Assembly (NCBI GenBank): GCA_005239655.1
Contig: SBBP01000124.1
Span: 1 to 5,309 of the forward strand
Reading direction: 5' to 3'
Source: Candidatus Microgenomatus auricola
Lineage (GTDB): Bacteria; Patescibacteriota; Patescibacteriia; UBA9570; XYC2-FULL-38-9
Length of the DNA: 5,309 nucleotides
A model generated the notes under the pieces. The model had not been told where the DNA came from and searched no databases. It saw only the letters and a list, made by a program, of their open reading frames with translations. Positions 1 through 5,228 of this stretch are shown piece after piece; the first letter of the stretch is position 1, and each line of letters starts with the position of its first letter. Position numbers and translations under genes: made by a program.

Positions 1-2
1 AC

Positions 3-473
3 GTGCTGGTTGTGGCGCGGGTGCAAGGGTTCGAGACCGTGGAAGCGGTCAGGAATCGCGTGTTCAGCACGGTGCAGATCCCCGACATCGCGAACCTTCG
101 GGCGAAGCTCGGGTGGATCATGTGGTCGGGTGAGACCGATGCCGACATCGTCGTGCTGGACGAGGAGGTGACGGTCTCGCAGGCGGACTTCGCCACCACG
201 GAGGATCCGGACGATCCGGGCAACACCGAGCTGCCGTGGGAGGAGACGCTGTACACGGGCGATGCCATCGCCTTCTTCCTCCTGGACTGCGGCACGATCG
301 CCACTGCGGAGGGCGGGGAGCCCTTCGCGACACTGGTCGCTGGCGTGACCAACTTCGAGGAGGTGGTCGTGCTCCGTGACGGCCGAGTGCTCGAGGGCGT
401 GAACCTCGCGTACGACGTTGCCGAGCCCGGCGACGAAGTCGTGATCTTCTACGGTGGGAAGATCGCGGCCTGA
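3..473 (+). CDS. Hypothetical acidic protein, 5'-truncated by the window edge
   Basis: The reading frame is already open at the first base and runs about 156 codons to a TGA at 471-473. The first possible start is a GTG at 3-5, but nothing upstream is visible to support it, so the gene is treated as 5'-incomplete. The visible part is acidic, with Asp/Glu-rich stretches in the middle (TTEDPDDPGNTELPWEE). It has no obvious membrane span and no motif I recognise. Its C-terminus alternates hydrophobic and charged residues (EEVVVLRDGRVLEG, then GDEVVIFYGGKIAA), which suggests a small beta-rich fold, perhaps a ubiquitin-like or barrel domain; that is only an impression. Codon use is strongly GC-ending, like the transglycosylase gene downstream and unlike proS. 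A terminator at the stop codon separates it from the next gene. The CDS call is firm; the function is unknown. Confidence 0.75.
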   Translation: MLVVARVQGFETVEAVRNRVFSTVQIPDIANLRAKLGWIMWSGETDADIVVLDEEVTVSQADFATTEDPDDPGNTELPWEETLYTGDAIAFFLLDCGTIATAEGGEPFATLVAGVTNFEEVVVLRDGRVLEGVNLAYDVAEPGDEVVIFYGGKIAA

Positions 474-499
474 GGGATGTGACAACCCTCTTTTTTTTT
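472..499 (+). terminator. Rho-independent terminator overlapping the stop codon of the first gene
   Basis: GAGGG (472-476) pairs with CCCTC (486-490). After an A-A mismatch, TG/CA (478-479 with 483-484) can extend the stem, leaving a TGA loop. Nine T residues (491-499) follow directly. The stem begins inside the TGA stop codon (471-473), so the gene has essentially no 3' untranslated region. It should insulate the first gene from the promoter that starts at 510. Confidence 0.8.
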
Positions 500-509
500 A
501 CGTTTTGTG

Positions 510-538
510 TTGACAAAATTAAGTTTTTCGTGTATTCT
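510..538 (+). promoter_or_regulatory. Sigma70-type promoter of the lytic transglycosylase gene
   Basis: A perfect -35 box TTGACA (510-515) is followed after 17 bp by TATTCT (533-538), which matches TATAAT at four of six positions. The predicted start of transcription is about 545, giving a leader of some 55 nt before the ATG at 601. The surrounding DNA (491-540) is very AT-rich against GC-rich genes on both sides. It lies immediately after the preceding terminator, so the downstream gene appears to be transcribed alone. Confidence 0.75.
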
Positions 539-553
539 ATTGCGTCCATCTTC

Positions 554-595
554 GTTACGGAGGTGGCGCACTTTTGCCGTACCAACGGCGAGGAG
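554..595 (+). promoter_or_regulatory. Structured 5' leader with two Shine-Dalgarno-like sites
   Basis: A strong site GGAGGTG (559-565) sits 8 nt before a TTG at 574-576, in frame with the coding region. A second site AGGAG (591-595) sits 5 nt before the ATG at 601. Between them GCCGT (576-580) can pair with ACGGC (585-589) around the loop ACCA, with possible T-G and T-A extension to 574-591. The hairpin ends exactly where the second site begins and would bury the TTG. The ATG at 601 is preferred because it gives a normal signal peptide. The upstream site may serve as a standby or alternative ribosome site. Confidence 0.45.
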
Positions 596-600
596 TTGTG

Positions 601-1320
601 ATGTTGAAGAAGCTGATTCAGCTCCTCTGCCTGGTGTACGTGGTGTGGGGAGCGATGATGCCTGCGTTCGCGCAGGATGAGACGTACACGCGGTGGGAGG
701 GTGATACCTTGGTGGTCCTGGACAAGCGTCCGGACTACCCCGAGGTGACGGTGGTCTACGAGGCCATCGTCGCTGACCGGCCCGAGACCGCCGCACGGCT
801 CGTGATCGAGCGGCCCAGCACGCACGCCTCGCGAGTCGCACTCGCGCAGCAGCTCAACCGCTGGGATGCGTTCATCCTGGCGAGTGCTCTCGCGAACGAC
901 TGCCCCGCCGAACTCATCAAGGCCGTGATGGCCCGTGAGAGCGGCGGCAACCCCAACGCAGTGTCGCCAACGGGTGCGACCGGCCTGATGCAGTTCATCC
1001 GGTCGACTGCAACGGCCATGGGGGTGCTCAACCGGTACAATCCGGAACAGTCGATCATGGGCGGCGGGAAGTACATCGACTTCCTCCTCGACCGCTACGA
1101 AGGGCGGCCGAACCAGTTGGAGCTGGCGATCGCTGCCTACAACGCCGGGCCTGGCGCGGTGGAAGACGCAGGGTACCGCATCCCGCCCAAGCACGAGACG
1201 CAAGTCTTCGTGCCCAACGTGCTGCGGGTCTACGCGGTGTACCTCATGCAGGCGCCGATCGCAGGCGCCGAACGCGTACGCCCCGCGCCGGGCGATCCGC
1301 TCTGGCCGGAGATCCGCTGA
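601..1320 (+). CDS. Secreted lytic transglycosylase, SLT/GH23 domain
   Basis: This is a 239-residue protein predicted to cleave the glycan strands of peptidoglycan between N-acetylmuramic acid and N-acetylglucosamine, forming 1,6-anhydro ends outside the cytoplasmic membrane. Residues 1-24 form a signal peptide: KK near the start, a hydrophobic core and AFA before QD, the likely cleavage site. Cys10 is not in a lipobox, so a lipoprotein is unlikely. Residues 25 to about 85 match nothing I know. The catalytic SLT domain covers about 88-216 and carries the GH23 signatures in order: ARESGGNP with catalytic Glu113, TGLMQF (127-132), IAAYNAGPGAVE (177-188), and the late Glu-Thr (199-200) before a helix FVPNVLRVYAVYL. 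No LysM or SH3 wall-binding domain is visible. The start is set by AGGAG 5 nt upstream and by the signal peptide; a TTG at 574 would add nine residues. Family assignment is secure; whether it serves wall turnover, a secretion machine or attack on another cell is open. Confidence 0.93.
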   Translation: MLKKLIQLLCLVYVVWGAMMPAFAQDETYTRWEGDTLVVLDKRPDYPEVTVVYEAIVADRPETAARLVIERPSTHASRVALAQQLNRWDAFILASALANDCPAELIKAVMARESGGNPNAVSPTGATGLMQFIRSTATAMGVLNRYNPEQSIMGGGKYIDFLLDRYEGRPNQLELAIAAYNAGPGAVEDAGYRIPPKHETQVFVPNVLRVYAVYLMQAPIAGAERVRPAPGDPLWPEIR

Positions 1321-1321
1321 A

Positions 1322-1370
1322 AGCCGATTCGACTGTTACGGAGGAACAGTTGGGTCGGCTCGCTTTTTTT
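1322..1370 (+). terminator. Strong Rho-independent terminator of the transglycosylase gene
   Basis: The arms 1322-1337 and 1345-1360 can form an unbroken stem of 16 pairs (AGCCGA with TCGGCT, ACTGTT with AACAGT, and a middle section using three G-U pairs) around the 7-nt loop ACGGAGG. CGC and seven T residues (1364-1370) follow. It begins one base after the TGA stop at 1318-1320 and ends three bases before the proS -35 box, so the two genes should be transcribed separately. Confidence 0.9.
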
Positions 1371-1372
1371 AC

Positions 1373-1401
1373 TTGATCAAATCATCTCTCGTCAGTATAG
1401 T
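1373..1401 (+). promoter_or_regulatory. proS promoter, predicted to give a leaderless mRNA
   Basis: TTGATC (1373-1378, four of six to consensus) is followed after 17 bp by TATAGT (1396-1401, five of six). Only seven bases (GTGCACT) separate the -10 box from the ATG at 1409, so transcription should start at or within a base or two of the A of the start codon. No Shine-Dalgarno sequence exists upstream, which agrees with leaderless translation. Confidence 0.7.
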
Positions 1402-1408
1402 GTGCACT

Positions 1409-2878
1409 ATGAACGCACTCACAAAACGCGCGGACGATTACAGTCAATGGTATTTGGATGTTATTGATGCCGCTGAGCTTGCGGAGCACTCTGATGTTCG
1501 CGGCATGATGGTGATCAAACCATACGGCTATGCGATTTGGGAGCGCATGCAACGGGTTCTTGACGACAAGATTAAAGAAACAGGTCACGAGAATGCCTAT
1601 TTTCCATTGTTGATTCCGAAATCGTTTCTCACGAAGGAGGCATCACACGTCGAAGGGTTTGCCAAAGAGTGCGCGGTTGTGACGCACTACCGGCTGAAGC
1701 AGGACCCAAAAACAAAAGAGATGCTGGTTGATCCTGACGCACGACTTGAAGAAGAGCTCATCATTCGTCCCACATCCGAAGCCATTATGTACGCCACGTT
1801 TGCAAAGTGGATTCATTCGTGGCGAGACTTGCCGTTGAAAATTAATCAGTGGGCGAATGTGATGCGTTGGGAAATGCGCACGCGGTTCTTTTTGCGCACG
1901 TCGGAATTTTTGTGGCAGGAAGGGCACACGGCGCATGCGACGAATGAAGAGGCCGCAGAGGAAGTTGCGAAGATGTTGGAAATGTATCGTTGGTTTGCGG
2001 AAGAGGTGTTGGCGACTGCAGTAGTGTCGGGAAAAAAATCTCCTTCCGAAGCCTTTGCCGGTGCGCTGTATACCACAACGATCGAAGCGATGATGCAGGA
2101 TGGGAAAGCGTTACAAGCCGGAACGTCGCATCACCTTGGACAAAACTTTGCAAAGGCGTTTGGTGTGAAATTTTTGGACAAAAACAATGTCGAACAGTTT
2201 GCCTGGCAGACCAGTTGGGGAGTAAGCACGCGCTTGATCGGGATGCTCATCATGTCGCATAGTGATGATGACGGTTTGGTGTTGCCGCCGAACATCGCGC
2301 CGGTGCAAGTGGTCGTGTTGCCGATTTGGAGGAGCGAGGAAGAACGTATGCAGGTGAAGCATGCGGTGAACGACATTCGTGAGGATTTACTGGCTCTCGG
2401 AGTACGAGTGAAAGTCGATGAGCGTCCAGACGAAACATTTGGAGCAAAAACATGGCGCTGGGTGAAGAAAGGCGCCCCGTTGCGCATCGAAGTGGGCCCG
2501 CGTGATGTGAAAAACGAGCACGTGGTTGTTGCGCGTCGCGACAGCGGTGAAAAAGTGATTGTTTCACTCAGCGAAGTGGAGACAACTGTACCGCAACTGT
2601 TAAAGGATATTCAACATGCCTTGTTCGCTGTGTCCCGTCAGCGACTGACTGACCGTTCATATCGTGTTGATGCGTATGAGCAATTCAAACAGATGATTAA
2701 TGATGGTGGATTTTTTTACATGCCGTGGTGTGGTGATGCTGCGTGTGAAGCGCAAATCAAAGAAGAAACCAAAGCGACAATTCGCTGCATGCCGTTGAGT
2801 GAAGTTCAAGAAGAAGGCGCGTGCGTGAAGTGCGGCAAACCGTCACTTCAGCGTGTCGTCTTTGCGAAGGCGTATTAA
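1409..2878 (+). CDS. proS: Prolyl-tRNA synthetase, archaeal/eukaryotic-type (class IIa)
   Basis: This 489-residue cytoplasmic enzyme activates proline with ATP and loads it onto tRNA-Pro. The N-terminus (DDYSQWYLDVIDAAELAE) and the motif 1 region (VIKPYGYAIWERMQ) match the short ProRS class seen in archaea, eukaryotes and bacteria such as Thermus. RPTSEAIMY begins at Arg120, and motif 2 RWEMRTRFFLRTSEFLWQEG follows. The GTSHHLGQNF loop starts at 238, and motif 3 GVSTRLIG is at 271-278 with Arg275. The anticodon-binding domain begins near VQVVVLPI. The C-terminal zinc domain has Cys441, Cys446, Cys472 and Cys475 (CxxxxC and CxxC), and the protein ends in the family's VVFAKAY. There is no inserted editing domain, unlike the roughly 570-residue Escherichia coli type. 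The ATG at 1409 is chosen because family similarity starts there and the promoter lies just before it; the TTG at 1373 lies in the -35 box. Composition is clearly less GC-rich than the preceding genes. The 3' end overlaps the convergent glycosyltransferase gene by 36 bp. Confidence 0.97.
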   Translation: MNALTKRADDYSQWYLDVIDAAELAEHSDVRGMMVIKPYGYAIWERMQRVLDDKIKETGHENAYFPLLIPKSFLTKEASHVEGFAKECAVVTHYRLKQDPKTKEMLVDPDARLEEELIIRPTSEAIMYATFAKWIHSWRDLPLKINQWANVMRWEMRTRFFLRTSEFLWQEGHTAHATNEEAAEEVAKMLEMYRWFAEEVLATAVVSGKKSPSEAFAGALYTTTIEAMMQDGKALQAGTSHHLGQNFAKAFGVKFLDKNNVEQFAWQTSWGVSTRLIGMLIMSHSDDDGLVLPPNIAPVQVVVLPIWRSEEERMQVKHAVNDIREDLLALGVRVKVDERPDETFGAKTWRWVKKGAPLRIEVGPRDVKNEHVVVARRDSGEKVIVSLSEVETTVPQLLKDIQHALFAVSRQRLTDRSYRVDAYEQFKQMINDGGFFYMPWCGDAACEAQIKEETKATIRCMPLSEVQEEGACVKCGKPSLQRVVFAKAY

Positions 2879-4102
2879 CTGGAGGACCGTTATCGTGCAC
2901 AGCGCCACGACACCAAGCGTATGCATGCGATGCAACGCGGCTTGATGCAGGATCAGAAAGTGATTATAGAATTGTGTGCTGAGGAGCAGTGCGCACCCAG
3001 CGCCGAATAGCCAGTGTTGTTTGATGTTTGAGATCCACAGTAGTAGTAGCGGCAGCAGCCAAAAGAGATACTGCGCGTGTATTGATTTTGAAAACAGGAG
3101 GAAGAAACACACGATGAGTGTGTATTCATAGAGGATAGTTTTTTGATCCATTGCCTTACGTCGCTTCCACAGAATATACCCCACACCGAGCAACGCTCCA
3201 ACGGTGAGTGCCGTGAAAACAGTTTCTGCATTTGTGATCATTACTTTTTTCGGTATCTCCGTCCATGCAAATATTCCACTGCGAACCAACATACGGAAGG
3301 AGCCGTAGAGAGAGACGCTTTTGTATATGTAGTTTAGCCTCCCCTCAAGAAGCAGCGAAAACGGATACTGCCAAAAACGATACAATCCATCCACACCGAA
3401 AAACGGAATCGTGGTCAACCATAACCCAACAGATGTTGCACAAAATGCGACTACCGCGCCCCACTGTTTTTTGATGACGAAATACGCGACAAACAGCACA
3501 GGAAAAATTTTGATTGCAGTTGCAAGTGCCAGTGCCATTCCAGAAAGGTACTGCCGACGATAGGCAAGTGCCAGACAGCCGCCGACAAGCAAGAGCCAGA
3601 TCATTGTGTTGATTTGGCCGGTTTTAAACAAGCCCATGACTGGTCCGGCGTAGGCCAGCATGGTGAGGAGAAGGGAGTACTGTATTTTTTGAAGACGGTC
3701 GCGCACACCAAGCCAGATGACACCGTAGTACGTGACCACAAACACCAGTCCATTCAACCACAGCCAGAGATTCGTCAATTGTGGAAGTGAGATCAACGAT
3801 AATGGAGTAAATAGTACTGCTGCCTGTGGGGGATAAAAAAATTTTGTTCCGCCACGAAAGATGCGAATTTTTTTCACCGCTTGTTTGAATGCTTGTGTAT
3901 CATAGATCTGTGGTGGATCGAGATGGATTTTGCTCGTCATTGTGCTACCGGCTGTTACAAAGACGGCGAGATCTGTTTGTCCGTACCCGATGCGTACTCG
4001 GGCAGGGGTGCTGTGCACGCCTGCCCACACAAAGAAAACGATAGCACAGGTCATGCCAATTTTTTCGAGAATGTGCTGTGTTCGCGGGGCGAGTTTTCGC
4101 AT
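2843..4102 (-). CDS. Polytopic membrane glycosyltransferase, GT87/DUF2029 family
   Basis: This is a 419-residue, very hydrophobic protein with about ten predicted membrane segments. The first is near 15-30 and later ones cluster at 94-210 and 290-410. The pattern fits GT-C fold enzymes of family GT87, which move a sugar (mannose in the studied PimE) from a polyprenyl-phosphate carrier to a lipid or glycan acceptor outside the membrane. Supporting motifs in order are an early-loop acid in YGQTDLAVF (Asp44, the likely catalytic residue by family analogy), FFYPPQAAVLFTPLS (88-102), the loop FKTGQIN (159-165), ATAIKIFPVLF (195-205), and SKSIHAQYLFWLLPL (338-352). The sugar and acceptor cannot be read from the sequence. 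The ATG at 4102 fits a -10 box 7 nt upstream and has no Shine-Dalgarno site; the next Met (residue 17) would cut into the first membrane segment. The 3' end runs into proS, and no terminator is visible. The membrane-GT call is strong; GT87 is likely. Confidence 0.85.
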   Translation of the reverse strand: MRKLAPRTQHILEKIGMTCAIVFFVWAGVHSTPARVRIGYGQTDLAVFVTAGSTMTSKIHLDPPQIYDTQAFKQAVKKIRIFRGGTKFFYPPQAAVLFTPLSLISLPQLTNLWLWLNGLVFVVTYYGVIWLGVRDRLQKIQYSLLLTMLAYAGPVMGLFKTGQINTMIWLLLVGGCLALAYRRQYLSGMALALATAIKIFPVLFVAYFVIKKQWGAVVAFCATSVGLWLTTIPFFGVDGLYRFWQYPFSLLLEGRLNYIYKSVSLYGSFRMLVRSGIFAWTEIPKKVMITNAETVFTALTVGALLGVGYILWKRRKAMDQKTILYEYTLIVCFFLLFSKSIHAQYLFWLLPLLLLWISNIKQHWLFGAGCALLLSTQFYNHFLILHQAALHRMHTLGVVALCTITVLQLIRLRKDDTLK

Positions 4103-4109
4103 GCGAGCG

Positions 4110-4138
4110 ATTATACCATGCGGCGTTATCTGTGAGCA
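4110..4138 (-). promoter_or_regulatory. Extended -10 promoter of the glycosyltransferase gene, predicted leaderless
   Basis: On the minus strand a perfect TATAAT (4115-4110) is preceded by TGG (4118-4116), forming the extended TGnTATAAT element. The -35 region at the 17-bp position reads TGCTCA (4138-4133), a weak match (three of six), as is usual for extended -10 promoters. Seven bases separate the -10 box from the ATG at 4102-4100, the same distance as for proS. The transcript should begin at or next to the start codon, and no ribosome binding site is present. Confidence 0.72.
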
Positions 4139-4143
4139 GTTAT

Positions 4144-4180
4144 AAAAAAAGTAGCCCGCTGATCCTGAAGAACTAGCGGG
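4144..4180 (-). terminator. Rho-independent terminator of the HEYHH protein gene
   Basis: On the minus strand CCCGCT (4180-4175) pairs with AGCGGG (4160-4155) across a 14-nt loop, and seven T residues (4150-4144) follow after CTAC. The stem shares a base with the TAG stop codon (4175-4173), as the terminator at 472 does with its stop. The stem is short and the loop large, so it is weaker than the one at 1322. It ends just before the glycosyltransferase promoter. Confidence 0.65.
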
Positions 4181-5153
4181 TGAGGGCGAAGGCCTCGGGG
4201 CGCGGATGCCCAGCTACGCGTGCCCAGTGCTGCACGCAGCTTTTCATCGGCGTCCGCGCGGAGATCCAGTCGAAGAGCGACTGGTCGAAGGCCGCCGCGT
4301 CGCCGATCGGGCGACACAGGCCATCCCAGATGTCCGGCATGCCCCAGTCCATGGCGAGTCGGCACTCCGCGCCGTACGCGTCGCGCTCGACACCCCAGTG
4401 GAAGTCGCACTCTTCCGTGGACAGGTGCTCGTCGATAGCGACCTGCCGCGACACCCAGAAGCGCCGTTCGTCTTTCGGCTGCTTCCGCCACTGCTCGAAG
4501 TGGTGGTACTCATGGAAGAGCACCAGCCAGGCCTCGTGGACTTCCTCGGCCGTGCGCAGGCCCGACAGCCGCATCAGGCTCATGGAGAACGTTGGCAGAA
4601 GTGCACGGCTGTCGTGGTGCTGTATTGCCGCCACGTCGCTGGATCGGATCACCCCGAACGTTGCGAACTCCCAGCTCTGCGTCTGGAAGTTGAGGAGCAG
4701 TTCGCCCGAGGTGACCGCCTGGTTGAAGCCGTTGCTGACCTCGGTGCGCGGATGCGCTTCCACCAGCTGCTTCAGTCGCAGCGAGAGGGCGATCTGCTCG
4801 GGCGACCCGGGCTGCGGCACGACGCTGGTCGGGAGGGTGAACCCGAGCGGTTCCAGTACCGGCGTCTGCGGTGGGGTGCCCATCGCCGGGAGCGGCGGAG
4901 CCGGCAGTTGCGGCCACTCCCGAAGGGGGGCCATGCGCGCCTCCATCGCTGCGGCTTCGGCTTCGCGCCGTGCGGCCTCTTTGCGTGCCGCGACACGTGC
5001 TTCGCGACGATGCTCTTCCTTCTCCGCGGCCTGGTACTTCTTCAAGCCTCCGAACCCTAGGACGCTGACCACCGCGATGGCGATGATGCAGACGTTCCAG
5101 TGATCGACGCACCAGTACCAGAATTCGCCGAGGGCTTCGCTGATCTTGGACAT
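4173..5153 (-). CDS. Membrane-anchored putative zinc metallopeptidase (HExxH protein)
   Basis: This is a 326-residue protein that I cannot assign to a named family. Residues 1-19 are Trp-rich (FWYWCVDHW), and about 20-37 (CIIAIAVVSVLGFGGL) form one membrane segment. The following KK and Arg-rich stretch suggests that the C-terminal part stays in the cytoplasm, by the positive-inside rule. About 38-76 is a highly charged Ala/Glu/Arg helix, probably a coiled coil. About 80-118 is a Pro-rich linker (PQLPAPPLPAMGTPPQTP). The C-terminal domain (about 119-326) contains LVLFHEYHHFEQW with H214-E215-Y-H-H218. This is the HExxH zinc site after a hydrophobic helix, followed 38 residues after His218 by ERDAYGAE, where Glu256 or Glu263 could be a third ligand. 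Peptidase activity is inferred from these motifs only. The start at 5153 is set by GGAGG 5 nt upstream; a GTG at 5186 lies across the promoter and is rejected. Composition is GC-rich, unlike the adjacent glycosyltransferase. The gene stands alone with its own promoter and terminator. Confidence 0.85.
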   Translation of the reverse strand: MSKISEALGEFWYWCVDHWNVCIIAIAVVSVLGFGGLKKYQAAEKEEHRREARVAARKEAARREAEAAAMEARMAPLREWPQLPAPPLPAMGTPPQTPVLEPLGFTLPTSVVPQPGSPEQIALSLRLKQLVEAHPRTEVSNGFNQAVTSGELLLNFQTQSWEFATFGVIRSSDVAAIQHHDSRALLPTFSMSLMRLSGLRTAEEVHEAWLVLFHEYHHFEQWRKQPKDERRFWVSRQVAIDEHLSTEECDFHWGVERDAYGAECRLAMDWGMPDIWDGLCRPIGDAAAFDQSLFDWISARTPMKSCVQHWARVAGHPRPEAFALTR

Positions 5154-5156
5154 AAA

Positions 5157-5163
5157 CACCTCC
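5157..5163 (-). promoter_or_regulatory. Shine-Dalgarno site that fixes the start of the HEYHH protein gene
   Basis: The minus strand reads GGAGGTG (5163-5157), with the GGAGG core 5 nt before the ATG at 5153-5151. It is a full match to the usual anti-Shine-Dalgarno sequence. The same seven bases occur in the transglycosylase leader at 559-565. Neither moderate-GC gene has such a site. Confidence 0.8.
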
Positions 5164-5176
5164 AGTGTGCGTGGAT

Positions 5177-5205
5177 TCCTTAGCACGTTTTTTCGTTTTT
5201 GTCAA
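5177..5205 (-). promoter_or_regulatory. Promoter of the HEYHH protein gene
   Basis: On the minus strand a perfect TTGACA (5205-5200) is followed after 17 bp by TAAGGA (5182-5177). That is a poor -10 box, but it is preceded by TGC (5185-5183), so it could work as an extended -10 element. The expected start of transcription is about 5170, giving a leader of roughly 17 nt that contains the Shine-Dalgarno site. The -35 box is convincing; the -10 box is uncertain. Confidence 0.55.
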
Positions 5206-5209
5206 GAAC

Positions 5210-5228
5210 ATGTACGAGAAGGGTACAT
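5210..5228 (+). repeat. Short inverted repeat just upstream of a promoter
   Basis: ATGTAC (5210-5215) and GTACAT (5223-5228) form a perfect 6-bp inverted repeat with a 7-bp spacer. It lies 4 bp upstream of the -35 box of the HEYHH protein gene, centred near -49 from the expected start, a position where activators often bind. There is no T-tract, so it is not a terminator. Six-bp arms can arise by chance, so an operator role is only a suggestion. Confidence 0.3.

Noticed and set aside
118..1203. 361-codon minus-strand open frame across the first two genes
   Set aside because: Its product is Arg/Pro/His-rich with no motif, it crosses a promoter and a terminator of the other strand, and it lies opposite a gene with intact GH23 motifs. 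It is a shadow of GC-rich coding DNA.
1373..1408. TTG start of proS at 1373
   Set aside because: It is the -35 box itself, and family similarity begins after the ATG at 1409.
2879..2960. Hairpin-forming bases (CGTG with CACG, and ATGCATGCGATGC) just after proS as a terminator
   Set aside because: No T-tract follows and the bases encode the end of the glycosyltransferase on the other strand.
4180..5103. Long plus-strand open frames (307 and 284 codons) opposite the HEYHH gene
   Set aside because: They are Ser/Arg-rich or compositionally odd, lack ribosome sites, and mirror a gene with a promoter, Shine-Dalgarno site, membrane segment and terminator. They result from high GC on the coding strand.
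5154..5186. Upstream GTG start at 5186 for the HEYHH protein
   Set aside because: The codon overlaps the -10 region of the predicted promoter and has no ribosome site, while the ATG at 5153 has GGAGG at 5 nt spacing.
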